64,000 nucleotides of DNA, taken from positions 153,956 to 217,955 of the forward strand of contig NZ_JAQZAT010000009.1 of NCBI RefSeq assembly GCF_028736925.1, in the 5' to 3' direction. The number at the start of each line of letters is the position of its first letter. Within the stretch, counting starts at the first letter, position 1. The notes under the pieces are model-generated. The model made no database searches. It worked only from the letters and a program-made list of their open reading frames with translations, and had not been told where the DNA came from. Positions 17,588 to 26,970 of the stretch are shown in pieces. The stretch comes from Flavivirga sp. 57AJ16 (GTDB lineage: Bacteria; Bacteroidota; Bacteroidia; Flavobacteriales; Flavobacteriaceae). A program made the translations under genes and the position numbers.

Positions 17588-20281
17588 ATGCAAATACCTT
17601 CAAAATATGAAGCAAGTCAGGTAGAAAGTAAGTGGTATGATTACTGGATGGAGCATAATTATTTTCATTCAGAACCAGATGAAAGGGAACCATATACTAT
17701 TGTGATACCTCCACCAAATGTAACTGGGGTTTTGCACATGGGGCATATGCTTAACAACACCATTCAGGATGTGTTAATTCGTCGTGCACGTCTACAGGGC
17801 AAAAATGCTTGTTGGGTACCTGGTACAGATCATGCATCTATTGCAACGGAGGCCAAAGTGGTTGCTAAATTAAAAGAAGAGGGTATTGATAAAAACGATT
17901 TATCTCGTGAGGCCTTTTTAAAACATGCCTGGGATTGGACCCACAAATATGGAGGTGTTATTTTAGAGCAACTTAAAAAATTAGGGTGTTCTTGCGATTG
18001 GGAACGGACTAAGTTCACCATGGATGATGACATGAGCGAAGCAGTCATCAAGGTATTTGTAGATTTGTTTAATAAAGGTTTAATTTATCGCGGTTACCGT
18101 ATGGTAAATTGGGATCCTGAAGCAAAAACAACCTTGTCTGATGAAGAGGTTGTTTATGAAGAACGTCAAGGGAATTTATATTATATTCAGTATAAAATCC
18201 TCACCCCGGCCCTCTCCAAAGAAGAGGGAGCGCATACAGCCTCCCCTGCTTTGGAGGGGTTGGGGGAGGAATACTTAACGATAGCTACGACGCGTCCTGA
18301 AACTATTTTTGGTGATACAGCTATTTGTATTAATCCCAATGATGCACGTTTTACGCACTTAAAGGGAAAAAAAGCTATTGTGCCTATATGTAATCGGGTC
18401 ATTCCTATTATTGAAGATGATTATGTAGATGTTGAGTTTGGTACAGGTTGTCTTAAAGTAACACCAGCACATGATGAAAACGACAAGACTCTAGGCGATA
18501 AGCATAAGCTGGAGGTTATAGATATTTTTAATGAAGATGCTTCTTTAAATAGCTTTGGATTGCATTTTGAAGGTCAAGATCGTTTTTTAGCCAGAAAAGC
18601 AGTTGTTAAAGAATTAGAAGCAACAGGTGTTTTAGTTAAGACGGAAACCCATACTAATAAAGTAGGAACTTCAGAAAGAACAAAAGCGGTTATTGAGCCA
18701 CGTTTAAGCGATCAATGGTTTCTAAAAATGGAAGACTTGGCGAAACCAGCAATTAAAGCGGTTTTAGGCGAAGATCCTGAAATTAATTTATTTCCTAAGA
18801 AGTTCGAAAACACCTATCGCCATTGGATGGAAAATATTCGTGATTGGAATATTTCACGTCAATTACTTTGGGGGCAGCAAATTCCAGCTTATTACTATGG
18901 TGAAGGAAAAGAGGATTTTGTAGTAGCAGAAAATATTGATATAGCAATAGATCTAGCTAGAGTTAAAGCCAAAAATGTTAATCTAAGAAAAGAAGATTTA
19001 AAACAAGAAACGGATGCTCTAGATACTTGGTTTAGCTCATGGTTATGGCCAATAAGTGTTTTTGATGGCATAAGAAATCCTGAAAATAAGGATATTAAAT
19101 ACTATTACCCAACAAACGATTTGGTAACGGGACCGGATATTTTATTCTTTTGGGTAGCGCGTATGATCATTTCGGGGTATGAGTATAAAGGCGATAAACC
19201 GTTTAATAATGTGTATTTAACGGGCTTGGTTCGTGATAAGCAACGACGAAAAATGTCTAAACAACTTGGTAATTCGCCAGATGCTTTAAAGCTTATAGAA
19301 GCATATGGAGCCGGGGGTGTTCGTGTTGGATTGCTATTAAGTTCTGCTGCAGGAAACGATTTAATGTTTGATGAGGCACTTTGTCAACAAGGGAAAGGTT
19401 TTGGGAACAAAATTTGGAATGCTTTTCGTTTAGTTGATGGTTGGAAAGTTGATGACCATATAGAACAGCCAGAGTCGAGTAAAATAGCTATAGATTGGTA
19501 TGAGTCTAAATTTCAGAAAGCTTTAATTGAGATTGAAGATCATTTTAGTAAATATAGATTGAGTGATGCACTAATGACTACCTACAAACTTATTTTTGAT
19601 GATTTTTGTGGATGGTTCTTAGAAATGATCAAACCAGCTTATCAAAAACCAATTGATACCAAAACGTTAAAAAGTGTTATTGCTATTTTTGAGGATAATT
19701 TAAAAATAGTACACCCTTTTATGCCATTTTTAACGGAAGATATTTGGCATTATATAGCAGAGAGAACTCCAGAAGAAGCTTTAATTGTTGCCAAATGGCC
19801 AGAATCCAAACAGGTTAATGAGACTTTAATTAATGAGTTTGAATTTGCTTCGGAGGTTATTTCGGGGATTAGAAATATTAGAAAACAAAAAAATATAGCT
19901 TTTAAGGATGCTATTGGGCTTTCTTTAATTAATAATGAAAAGGGCCATGCGACATTTGACAGTATTATTTCTAAGTTAGGAAATTTAGAAAACATCGATT
20001 ATGTTTCTAATGCTGTTGATGGTGCTCTGACTTTTAGGGTAAAATCCAATGAGTATTTTATACCTATGGCAGGTAGTATTGATGTGGAGGCAGAAATTAA
20101 AAAATTAACAGAAGAATTAAACTATACAGAAGGCTTTTTAAAATCGGTACAAAAGAAACTTTCCAACGAGCGCTTTGTTGCTGGAGCACCAGAACAGGTG
20201 GTTGCTAGCGAGAAGAAAAAAGAAGCAGATGCCCTGGCAAAAATTGAAACACTCAAAGCAAGCTTGGAGAGTTTGTATTAA
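17588..20281 (+). CDS. valS: Valyl-tRNA synthetase with a palindrome-derived insertion
   Basis: Class I aminoacyl-tRNA synthetase charging tRNA-Val, 897 residues from ATG 17588. The HIGH-type motif is in PPPNVTGVLHMGHML (41-55) and the KMSKS motif reads KMSKQ near 555-559. The editing domain, anticodon-binding domain and the C-terminal coiled coil (from ~830, AEIKKLTEELNYTEGFL) are present. Residues ~205-227, just before the conserved TIATTRPETIFGDTA editing segment, are an extra peptide encoded by a 71-bp inverted repeat (18199-18269). The frame is kept, so the enzyme is probably active. The upstream ATG at 17504 is rejected because the promoter box lies after it. Confidence 0.95.
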   Translation: MQIPSKYEASQVESKWYDYWMEHNYFHSEPDEREPYTIVIPPPNVTGVLHMGHMLNNTIQDVLIRRARLQGKNACWVPGTDHASIATEAKVVAKLKEEGIDKNDLSREAFLKHAWDWTHKYGGVILEQLKKLGCSCDWERTKFTMDDDMSEAVIKVFVDLFNKGLIYRGYRMVNWDPEAKTTLSDEEVVYEERQGNLYYIQYKILTPALSKEEGAHTASPALEGLGEEYLTIATTRPETIFGDTAICINPNDARFTHLKGKKAIVPICNRVIPIIEDDYVDVEFGTGCLKVTPAHDENDKTLGDKHKLEVIDIFNEDASLNSFGLHFEGQDRFLARKAVVKELEATGVLVKTETHTNKVGTSERTKAVIEPRLSDQWFLKMEDLAKPAIKAVLGEDPEINLFPKKFENTYRHWMENIRDWNISRQLLWGQQIPAYYYGEGKEDFVVAENIDIAIDLARVKAKNVNLRKEDLKQETDALDTWFSSWLWPISVFDGIRNPENKDIKYYYPTNDLVTGPDILFFWVARMIISGYEYKGDKPFNNVYLTGLVRDKQRRKMSKQLGNSPDALKLIEAYGAGGVRVGLLLSSAAGNDLMFDEALCQQGKGFGNKIWNAFRLVDGWKVDDHIEQPESSKIAIDWYESKFQKALIEIEDHFSKYRLSDALMTTYKLIFDDFCGWFLEMIKPAYQKPIDTKTLKSVIAIFEDNLKIVHPFMPFLTEDIWHYIAERTPEEALIVAKWPESKQVNETLINEFEFASEVISGIRNIRKQKNIAFKDAIGLSLINNEKGHATFDSIISKLGNLENIDYVSNAVDGALTFRVKSNEYFIPMAGSIDVEAEIKKLTEELNYTEGFLKSVQKKLSNERFVAGAPEQVVASEKKKEADALAKIETLKASLESLY
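18199..18269. repeat. REP-like palindrome inserted in frame within valS
   Basis: The arms begin cctcaccccggccctctcc and, on the opposite strand, cctcccccaacccctccaaa, pairing over roughly 30 bases with several mismatches around a short gcgcatac spacer. The composition (C/G-rich) contrasts sharply with the surrounding AT-rich valS. It adds about 24 codons without a stop and without shifting frame, in the editing domain. Confidence 0.75.
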
Positions 20282-20715
20282 GTGTTCAGTGTTCAGTCGC
20301 AGTATGCAGTCTTCAGTAGGCAGTCTGGGTATCCAATATTCAATTTTAATTTCTTTTGACTATGTAGTACAAAGTATTAAAAATTAAATATCAGGCCTCC
20401 GTAGATGGATTCAATTTCGGATTCGATTTCGGCTTCAGTTTCAGTTTTCAGTAAGCAGTAAGCAGTCTGGGTATCCAATATTCAATTTTATTTCTTTTGA
20501 CTATGTAGTACAAAATATTAAAAATTAAATATCTGGTCTCCAGTAGATGGATTCGATTTCGACTTCGATTTCAATTTCAGTTTTCAGTAAGCAGTCTGGG
20601 TATCCAATATTCAATTTTAATTTCTTTTGACTATGTAGTACAACGTGTTAAAAATTAAATATCAGGTCTCCAGTAGATGGGATTCGATTTCGACTTCAAT
20701 TTCAGTTTTCAGTAT
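20281..20715. repeat. CAGT cluster followed by a triplicated ~130-bp repeat after valS
   Basis: 20281-20320 is built of GTTCAGT/GCAGT-like words. Three tandem units then start at 20321, 20463 and 20592, each opening with cagtctgggtatccaatatt, passing through ttttgactatgtagtaca and ending with a gattcgatttcgacttc-like purine/pyrimidine stretch and another CAGT cluster. Unit lengths are about 142, 129 and 122 bp. All frames carry stops. The last unit runs into the 3' end of the converging DUF192 gene and supplies its stop codon at 20702-20704. No other feature is seen in this gap. Confidence 0.85.
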
Positions 20716-21196
20716 AGCTAATACTGTCACCAACCGAAAGGGACCAAGTGTCTACTAAACCAGCATTGATTTCCAGTACATACTTAGCGGGAAAATTAGA
20801 GGGCAAAGAGCTTTCATCGAATGGTTGGGCATTTTTTTGAAAGCTCACGATGCTTTTGTTTTCGTTTATAAAAATTAAATCTAAGGGTATTTTGGTGTTC
20901 TTCATATAAAAGAAACGTTCTCTAACATCATCAAACACAAATAACATGCCTTGTTTTTGGTCCATGGAATTTCTATACATTAATCCTGTTTGAACATCAA
21001 AATCGGTATCGGCTATTTCAATGTCTAGGGTTACCTGTGTAGAATCAATGGACTTAAAAATAGTAAGTTCCCCTTCCTTTTTAAAAGTGACTTCGGTCTG
21101 TTTTATGATTTTTTTATTGTCTTTACAAGATGATAGGGTTAAAATTAAACCGCTTGAAATTGCAAAAGTTACTAAAGAGAAACGTTTTAAGAACAT
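20702..21196 (-). CDS. DUF192 lipoprotein
   Basis: A 164-residue lipoprotein: signal with lipobox LSSC (C24), then a DUF192 domain (~45-160) containing GLMYRNSMDQKQGMLFVFD and the DLIFINENKSIVS segment typical of the family. Function is unknown. The frame is open further upstream to 21247, but the ATG at 21196 is 1 base after the lgt stop and gives a proper lipoprotein signal, so it is preferred. It is the last gene of the run beginning with the DHH phosphoesterase. Its last codons lie in the tandem repeat region after valS. Confidence 0.87.
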   Translation of the reverse strand: MFLKRFSLVTFAISSGLILTLSSCKDNKKIIKQTEVTFKKEGELTIFKSIDSTQVTLDIEIADTDFDVQTGLMYRNSMDQKQGMLFVFDDVRERFFYMKNTKIPLDLIFINENKSIVSFQKNAQPFDESSLPSNFPAKYVLEINAGLVDTWSLSVGDSISYTEN

Positions 21197-21197
21197 C

Positions 21198-22127
21198 TTA
21201 TTTAACAGCTGTTTTTGGTTTGTAAACAAACATAAAATATAGACCAATAATAATAAATGGTATACTAAGCCATTGTCCTGTATTTAAATTAGCCCAATTA
21301 ATATATTCATCGCCTTGAGGTTCTTTGGTAAACTCGACAAAGAAACGAATGGTCCATAATAGGATTAAAAACAATCCGAATAGAAAACCGGTTTGATCTC
21401 TTTTTTTGGTTTTTGAATAGAAATACCATAAAATTAAAAACACAAAAATATAGCAGAAAGATTCGTATAGCTGTGCGGGATGTCTATAGGGTACTTTTTC
21501 AAGTAATTCTGCAAACTGAGGGTTCTCGGTTACGGCGTTATATGCCTGTTGAACGTCTTTAATGCCTGTAAGCTGAGTGATTTGACTCTTGTAGTATTCG
21601 TCTTGAATAAAACGAACACCCAAACCAGATTCGGTAACCTTTCCAATAATTTCAGAATTGATAAAATTCCCAATTCTTATAAAAATGGCTCCAGAAGCCA
21701 CAGATATAACAACACGATCTAAAACCCATAATAATGATTTGTATTTGTATTTTTTGCGATAGAGATACATGCCTATTATGATACCAATAGCTGCCCCATG
21801 ACTTGCCAATCCTTGAAAACCGGTAAATTCAAAACCACCTTTAAATTTAAATGGTAGAAAAATACTAAAAAAGTCCTGTGATATTAATTCCGATTGATAA
21901 AATAGAACATGTCCTAAACGTGCGCCCAACATGGTTGCTAATACGGTGTAAATAAACAAAGGATCTAGATAGTCTAAAGATACTTTTTCTTTAGTGAAAA
22001 TACGCTTCATAATATACCAACCTATTATAAAGGCGACCACCCACATAAGACTGTAGAAATGCAATTTGAAATTGCCAACAATGTCAATTCCGGTTATAGG
22101 GTTCCAATCAAATTTTAATACATGCAT
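21198..22127 (-). CDS. lgt: Prolipoprotein diacylglyceryl transferase
   Basis: Lgt transfers diacylglycerol from phosphatidylglycerol to the lipobox cysteine at the inner membrane. The 309-residue protein has about seven helices and the family residues: GLASHG (H110), the Lgt signature RIGNFINSEIIG (R151, N154) and RHPAQLYES (R215, H216). It sits among lipoprotein genes (the PPIase upstream and DUF192 downstream), 11 bases after the former and 1 base before the latter. There is an insertion of roughly 30 residues around 180-210 (QITQLTGIKDVQQAY), which is common in flavobacterial Lgt. Confidence 0.94.
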   Translation of the reverse strand: MHVLKFDWNPITGIDIVGNFKLHFYSLMWVVAFIIGWYIMKRIFTKEKVSLDYLDPLFIYTVLATMLGARLGHVLFYQSELISQDFFSIFLPFKFKGGFEFTGFQGLASHGAAIGIIIGMYLYRKKYKYKSLLWVLDRVVISVASGAIFIRIGNFINSEIIGKVTESGLGVRFIQDEYYKSQITQLTGIKDVQQAYNAVTENPQFAELLEKVPYRHPAQLYESFCYIFVFLILWYFYSKTKKRDQTGFLFGLFLILLWTIRFFVEFTKEPQGDEYINWANLNTGQWLSIPFIIIGLYFMFVYKPKTAVK

Positions 22128-22138
22128 ACGTTTTGTTT

Positions 22139-23266
22139 TTACTTTAAAAGTTCAAGAATTTCGACTTCGAAAATGATATTGGATTTTCCAGGAATCCCTC
22201 TACTTCCAGCTTCTCCATAAGCCAAATGGTATGGAATGAATAATGTTGCTTTATCTCCAACGCTTAATTGCTGTAAGCCTTCTTTAAAACCAGGAATCAT
22301 ACTGGCATCAGGACCAATACCCGCATTAATTGGTTGATATTTGTCTGCTGCTTTGCGTTTTTCATTTACAGCGTCTAGAGCTTCGGCAATTTCTAGTTTA
22401 CTGGTTTGAAATAGTTCTCCATTTTCAAAATATACTGCGTAGTGTGTGAGCACTTCAGCGTTTTCCGGTAATTTTTCTCCAGTGCCTTTTTCTGTGATAA
22501 CATATTGTAAACCTGAAGATAACGTAATAGCTTCAGCTTTTTGTTTGTCGAATTTCTCTTTGGAAGCTTTTATAATGGCTTCTTTTTTGGCTTGCTTTTC
22601 TTTTTCTTTGCGTTCTGCTTCAGCAAAATGATTGTTAAACGTGTTTGGAGCATCAAAGGATTTGGCATCTTTGCCTTTTCTAATAATGTTTAATTCTTTA
22701 ATAACGACATCCTCTACAGGCCTGTTGCCAGCTGCCGTTTTTACATTAGAAATACTGTCCTGGACATCTATGCCAATAACTAGCTCTCCAAAAACATTAT
22801 ACCCATTATCTAAGTGCGGTTTTGGAACTTCTGTAATGAAAAATTGACTCCCATTGGTATTACGTCCAGAGTTTGCCATAGACAAAATACCAGGCTTGTC
22901 ATGCTTTAAGTCTGGATGAAACTCATCCATAAATTTATACCCAGGACTACCTCCACCAGTACCTGTAGGGTCTCCACCTTGAATCATAAATTCATTAATA
23001 ACCCTATGGAAAATAAGTCCGTTATAGAATTTTTTTTCTTTATAAATACTGTCTACCATCGTGTTGGTGCCTTCTGCTAATGAAACGAAATTAGCTACTG
23101 TTATGGGTGCTTTTTTGTGTTCTAATTTTGCAACCATAATGCCTTTTGTAGTAATAAATTCTGCATATATACCATCTTCAAGATCAGGATATTGGGCTTT
23201 GCATGAAGCTAAAATTAATAAAGAAATGGTTAATGAAATTTTGACTGCTTTTTTTAAAAGGTTCAT
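22139..23266 (-). CDS. Cyclophilin-FKBP fusion peptidyl-prolyl isomerase lipoprotein
   Basis: A 375-residue lipoprotein with lipobox LILASC (C22). The N-terminal domain (~32-190) is a cyclophilin ([28 protein letters not shown]). A charged linker (~205-245) leads to a C-terminal FKBP domain (~250-375, with [20 protein letters not shown] and [20 protein letters not shown]). The two PPIase folds in one chain are recurrent in Flavobacteriia and suggest envelope protein folding. It lies 1 base from gldI on one side and 11 bases from lgt on the other. Confidence 0.92.
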   Translation of the reverse strand: MNLLKKAVKISLTISLLILASCKAQYPDLEDGIYAEFITTKGIMVAKLEHKKAPITVANFVSLAEGTNTMVDSIYKEKKFYNGLIFHRVINEFMIQGGDPTGTGGGSPGYKFMDEFHPDLKHDKPGILSMANSGRNTNGSQFFITEVPKPHLDNGYNVFGELVIGIDVQDSISNVKTAAGNRPVEDVVIKELNIIRKGKDAKSFDAPNTFNNHFAEAERKEKEKQAKKEAIIKASKEKFDKQKAEAITLSSGLQYVITEKGTGEKLPENAEVLTHYAVYFENGELFQTSKLEIAEALDAVNEKRKAADKYQPINAGIGPDASMIPGFKEGLQQLSVGDKATLFIPYHLAYGEAGSRGIPGKSNIIFEVEILELLK

Positions 23267-23267
23267 T

Positions 23268-23810
23268 TTAATTAGTTTGATTTTGGGTAATTGAATTTAC
23301 TGTAACTTCACAAATTATAGGAGTATTGCTACCTATTTTGTTTTCATCTCCATAATAACCATATGCTTTTTGTGAAGGGAAAAGAAAAGTAACGGTTTCA
23401 CCAGTTTTCATTAGTTTTAAGCCTTCTCGTAAACCAGTAAATAGTTCTTCTTTGTCCATGGCATAGTTTTGCGTTTTAATATCTTCTTTAGAATATATGA
23501 GGTTGCCATCTAATGCTTTTATATTGTAATTATAGTTAATAATATCACCGAAAAGAGGTGTTTTTAAAGTATCTGTTTCTATTTTATGGTTGTAATAATA
23601 CCAGAAACCACTTTCTGAAGCTATATAGTTTATGTTTTGCGCTTCCATAATTTTTTCTATGGAAATTTGTTCTTGAGCAATCAGTTTTTTATTGCGTTCT
23701 ACCGAAGCATCTATAAAAGAGCCCGTTTTTACCGATATGGGGCGTCGGGCTTCAGTTGTTTTACAGTTTAATGCCATTAAAACAATGGCCAATGTTAGTA
23801 ATTTATTCAT
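23268..23810 (-). CDS. gldI: Gliding-motility-associated FKBP-type lipoprotein GldI
   Basis: A 180-residue lipoprotein (lipobox MALNC, C16) with a single FKBP-like domain (~85-175: [21 protein letters not shown] and [12 protein letters not shown]). Length, lipoprotein signal and the neighbouring PPIase match GldI, a protein needed for gliding in Flavobacterium, probably as a periplasmic foldase for the gliding/type IX secretion machinery. It overlaps the upstream DHH gene by 8 bases, as expected for a coupled pair. Confidence 0.88.
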   Translation of the reverse strand: MNKLLTLAIVLMALNCKTTEARRPISVKTGSFIDASVERNKKLIAQEQISIEKIMEAQNINYIASESGFWYYYNHKIETDTLKTPLFGDIINYNYNIKALDGNLIYSKEDIKTQNYAMDKEELFTGLREGLKLMKTGETVTFLFPSQKAYGYYGDENKIGSNTPIICEVTVNSITQNQTN

Positions 23811-24822
23811 TATTTAGGGCTTTATTATAACTAGGCAATATACTAATAAATTTAGCAACTGTATCTTCTAGTGATAAATAGCTTTTTCCTCCAGCAGCGT
23901 TGGTATGACCACCACCTTCAAAATGCGCTCTGGATAATTCATTAACAGAAAAATGGCCTTTAGAACGTAATGAGATCTTTATGATGCCTTCTTGTTTATC
24001 TTCAATGAAAATAGCAGCTAGTACTGTATTGTTTAATGACAAGGCATAATTTACAACACCTTCTGTATCGCCTTTTTTATAATTATATTTATGCAGTTCT
24101 TCTTGTGTAAGTGTAATATAAGCGGTTCTTGATTCTGGGATAACTTTTAAATTCCTTAGCGCACATCCCAGAAGTTGCAAACGTTCGTAGCTATTGGTGT
24201 CATAAACATTGTTATGGATTTCTGTATTGTTAGCGCCTTTTTCAATAAGTTGAGCTATTATTTGGTGTGTTTTACTGGTTGTGGATAAAAACCTAAAAGA
24301 ACCAGTATCGGTCATAATACCAACATATAAACAGGTAGAAATGTTCGTGTCTACCAGATCTGTGTCGCCTAGCATGTCAATAAAATGATATACCATTTCG
24401 CAGGTAGAACTCATACTGGCATCACTAAAGGTGTATGTTGCATAATCATCGGGAGCTTGATGATGATCGATCATAATTTTTAAGGCATCACTTTCAGTTA
24501 GTACAGTTTCCATATTACCAGTTCTGTGCAAAGCATTAAAATCTAAGGTAAATATAATATCTGCAGCTTCAATTAATGCATCACAATTTTTGGTCTGGGA
24601 ATCATGTTTTAATATGATGTCGTTACCCGGAATCCATTTCAGGAAGGTAGGGTAATCATTAGGCACTATAACATTTACTTGGTGATTGCCTTTTATAAGA
24701 TAATGATAAAGTCCAAGAGTAGATCCAATGGCATCACCATCTGGATTTTTATGGGATACAATCACCATCTTTTTTTTAGAAGATAAAAGCTGTTTTATAC
24801 TTGTAATATCCTGTCGGTTCAT
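23803..24822 (-). CDS. nrnA: DHH/DHHA1 phosphoesterase, NrnA-like
   Basis: A 339-residue cytoplasmic phosphoesterase. The DHH domain shows SHKNPDGDAIGS (H24, D28, D30), DFNALHRTG, the DHH motif in MIDHHQAPDDY and DTGSFRF; the DHHA1 domain ends with FEGGGHTNAAGG. The family includes NrnA, which degrades nano-RNAs and hydrolyses pAp, and cyclic-dinucleotide/pApA phosphodiesterases; the exact substrate is inferred. It heads the run to gldI, the PPIase gene, lgt and DUF192. Confidence 0.87.
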   Translation of the reverse strand: MNRQDITSIKQLLSSKKKMVIVSHKNPDGDAIGSTLGLYHYLIKGNHQVNVIVPNDYPTFLKWIPGNDIILKHDSQTKNCDALIEAADIIFTLDFNALHRTGNMETVLTESDALKIMIDHHQAPDDYATYTFSDASMSSTCEMVYHFIDMLGDTDLVDTNISTCLYVGIMTDTGSFRFLSTTSKTHQIIAQLIEKGANNTEIHNNVYDTNSYERLQLLGCALRNLKVIPESRTAYITLTQEELHKYNYKKGDTEGVVNYALSLNNTVLAAIFIEDKQEGIIKISLRSKGHFSVNELSRAHFEGGGHTNAAGGKSYLSLEDTVAKFISILPSYNKALNNE

Positions 24823-25060
24823 AGTTGGCGAAGATACAATTTTTTAATCTGAATGCTATTTTAAAAAACCGTTAAAAAGCTTAAAACTATAATGGAATAT
24901 TGGCTTTTTATAAGGATTCAGGATCATATTAGGTTAGCCTATCTTCTCGAAAATGAGGGGTTAATTAAAATAAAAATAAAACAATATAACGCGTTTTTTT
25001 TTGTAATAACTTAAGACATCATGAGGTTTTAATACATTATATTGGTTTACAATTTATTGG

Positions 25061-25090
25061 TTGTTTTTAATTAGAAATACACTACTTTTG
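25061..25090 (+). promoter_or_regulatory. ndk promoter (TTG and TACTTTTG)
   Basis: TTG at 25061-25063 and TACTTTTG at 25083-25090 are separated by 19 bases, matching the Bacteroidota consensus TTG-N17-23-TAnnTTTG. It lies 22 bases upstream of the ndk ATG. Confidence 0.75.
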
Positions 25091-25111
25091 CAGCAAAATT
25101 AAAATAATAAA

Positions 25112-25531
25112 ATGGCAACAAACAGAACATTTACAATGCTTAAGCCAGATGCTGTTGAAAAAGGACACATTGGCGCAATATTAGAAAAAATTTCAGCTTC
25201 AGGATTTAGAATCGTAGCAATGAAATTAACACAAATGACAAAAGCTGATGCTGAGGCATTTTATGCCATACATAATGAGCGTCCATTTTTTGGAGAATTA
25301 GTCGAGTACATGACACGTGGCCCTATTGTTGCTGCTATTTTAGAAAAAGACAATGCTGTTGAAGACTTTAGAACATTAATAGGAGCAACTAATCCTGCTG
25401 ATGCTGCCGAAGGCACTATTCGTAAGCTTTATGCAGCTTCAATTGGTGAAAATGCTGTACATGGAAGTGATAGTGATGATAATGCAGCTATAGAAGGGGC
25501 TTTTCATTTTTCTGGTAGAGAGATGTTTTAA
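25112..25531 (+). CDS. ndk: Nucleoside diphosphate kinase
   Basis: A 139-residue NDK that moves the gamma phosphate between nucleotides by a phospho-histidine intermediate. Visible are [16 protein letters not shown] at the N terminus, R86 in [12 protein letters not shown], and active-site H117 in [12 protein letters not shown]. Monocistronic: its own good promoter is at 25061-25090 and a strong terminator at 25561-25605. Confidence 0.97.
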   Translation: MATNRTFTMLKPDAVEKGHIGAILEKISASGFRIVAMKLTQMTKADAEAFYAIHNERPFFGELVEYMTRGPIVAAILEKDNAVEDFRTLIGATNPADAAEGTIRKLYAASIGENAVHGSDSDDNAAIEGAFHFSGREMF

Positions 25532-25560
25532 GTTGTTAAAAATTATAAATGAACAAAAAG

Positions 25561-25605
25561 GAGGGTGAATTCTAAGTTAAACTCCAAAGAATTCACCCTC
25601 TTTTT
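25561..25605 (+). terminator. ndk terminator
   Basis: Perfect 12-base stem gagggtgaattc / gaattcaccctc with a 16-base loop followed by TTTTT, 30 bases after the ndk stop. Confidence 0.88.
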
Positions 25606-25674
25606 ATTTAAGAAACGGATTGTAACTATTCTTGCTCTTAATGATGAAGCAATCTTAATGTCTTTAATTGGGTA

Positions 25675-26478
25675 TTAATGATTACTAAGTTGTTTTTTTA
25701 AAGCTTCTTCAACTATTTTACCCTGCTCTCTAACAATCATTTTAATAGTGTTTCCTGTGCCGTCTTTAACAAACTCAAAAGTTAAAGGGGCTTCTTTACT
25801 GAAGAATAATGATTTGGATTGCGGATACACTGTAACCAGCATTTTACCTGCTTTAATTTGAAGCAACCCTGTCTTTTTTGTAACGATTACAGCTCCTGAA
25901 TTCGGTGCTAGGTATTCACCAAGAAAAGTATCAAGCAAGTCGTTAGGTAATGAAATTTCTTTTTTGTCGAGGTTTTGTGGTGGATTCTTATGGTCATAAC
26001 TCAAAACACGTGTCATTTTCCACAAGCCATCTTTTAATTGCCACACATGTGTGAATTTAGCAATGCCATCTAAATATTCTGGATTGTTGTTTTCGGTAAT
26101 ATAAAATGTATGATCGCCAGAAATGATGGCGCCATAATTATTTATGGGATATATTTTTATGCTGCCTTTAACAGCTTCCCGTCTTAACCTCCAATTGTTT
26201 TTTTGACCGCATAAGTTCTTTTTTGATGTTTTTAAAAATGTTTCGGCTCCTTGTATTAACCCGTTTTTATCATGATAAAATTCCAGATCATCCGATACAT
26301 AATTTTTCATTATGTTAAAATCACAGGTATTAAAACCTTTCCAGAACATACTATCATGATAAGTGATGATGGATTCCAACTCCTGTCTGTCTTTAATTTG
26401 ATTTTGAGCGTTTGAAATAGTTACTGTTAGTAGTAGTGTAGTAAATAAGAACACCGTCGTTTTTTTTGTTTTTACCAT
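25675..26478 (-). CDS. Exported NTF2-like (DUF4440) protein
   Basis: A 267-residue protein with a signal peptide (to ~24, TISNAQ), an NTF2-like/DUF4440 domain (~30-155: the YVSDDLEFYHDKNGLIQG and THVWQLKDGLWKMTRVLSYDH segments) and a C-terminal beta-rich domain (~175-260) resembling the DUF3471-type tail of beta-lactamase-related proteins. No catalytic residues can be assigned. It stands alone on the minus strand between the ndk terminator and the csp gene. Confidence 0.8.
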   Translation of the reverse strand: MVKTKKTTVFLFTTLLLTVTISNAQNQIKDRQELESIITYHDSMFWKGFNTCDFNIMKNYVSDDLEFYHDKNGLIQGAETFLKTSKKNLCGQKNNWRLRREAVKGSIKIYPINNYGAIISGDHTFYITENNNPEYLDGIAKFTHVWQLKDGLWKMTRVLSYDHKNPPQNLDKKEISLPNDLLDTFLGEYLAPNSGAVIVTKKTGLLQIKAGKMLVTVYPQSKSLFFSKEAPLTFEFVKDGTGNTIKMIVREQGKIVEEALKKQLSNH

Positions 26479-26546
26479 TTTTTTTGATTGATGAATAAAT
26501 ATTTATGCTGCTAAGACGACCATATGGATTAGATAGTTACATAAAA

Positions 26547-26579
26547 TAAAAAATCCCGTAACAATGTCAAGGGATTTTT
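26547..26579 (-). terminator. Terminator-like hairpin downstream of csp
   Basis: Stem aaaaatccc / gggattttt with a 13-base loop. On the minus strand it ends in TTTTTTATTTTA, so it may act as a second terminator for csp. Confidence 0.55.
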
Positions 26580-26624
26580 GTTTTGAAAGAGATCATACTT
26601 TCAATTACACACAATTAATTCCAT

Positions 26625-26658
26625 AAAAAAAAGTCTACCAAATAAATGATAGACTTTT
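26625..26658 (-). terminator. csp terminator
   Basis: Stem aaaagtcta / tagactttt with a 12-base loop. On the minus strand it lies 25 bases after the csp stop and is followed by a run of T. Confidence 0.75.
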
Positions 26659-26682
26659 AACTGTAATTGTTAAAGTATATTG

Positions 26683-26874
26683 TTAGATTACTTTTACGTT
26701 TACGGCGTTTAATCCTTTTCTACCTTCTTGTAGATCGAATTCTACTGCATCACCTTCACGAATTTCATCGATAAGTCCTGAAATGTGTACAAAATGTTCT
26801 TTGTTGTTGTCGTCTTCAACGATGAATCCAAAACCTTTAGAATCATTGAAAAATTTTACGGTACCTTTACTCAT
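26683..26874 (-). CDS. Cold-shock family RNA-binding protein
   Basis: A 63-residue single cold-shock domain. The N-terminal MSKGTVKFFNDSKGFGFI holds RNP1 (KGFGFI, 13-18), and HFVHIS (27-32) is RNP2. It binds single-stranded RNA/DNA and probably acts as an RNA chaperone. It is monocistronic, with a TATATTTG box at 26901-26908 and a terminator at 26625-26658. The annotation as temperature-induced rests only on family membership. Confidence 0.95.
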   Translation of the reverse strand: MSKGTVKFFNDSKGFGFIVEDDNNKEHFVHISGLIDEIREGDAVEFDLQEGRKGLNAVNVKVI

Positions 26875-26900
26875 GTTATGTTTTATAAAAAATTAAGTCA

Positions 26901-26908
26901 CAAATATA
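26901..26908 (-). promoter_or_regulatory. Candidate csp -7 box
   Basis: TATATTTG on the minus strand, 26 bases upstream of the csp ATG, matching TAnnTTTG. Confidence 0.5.
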
Positions 26909-26970
26909 ATATAAATAATAATAGCTTTTTGGTTTTATACGAAAATTTTGTATAAAGTTTGTTTTTATAA

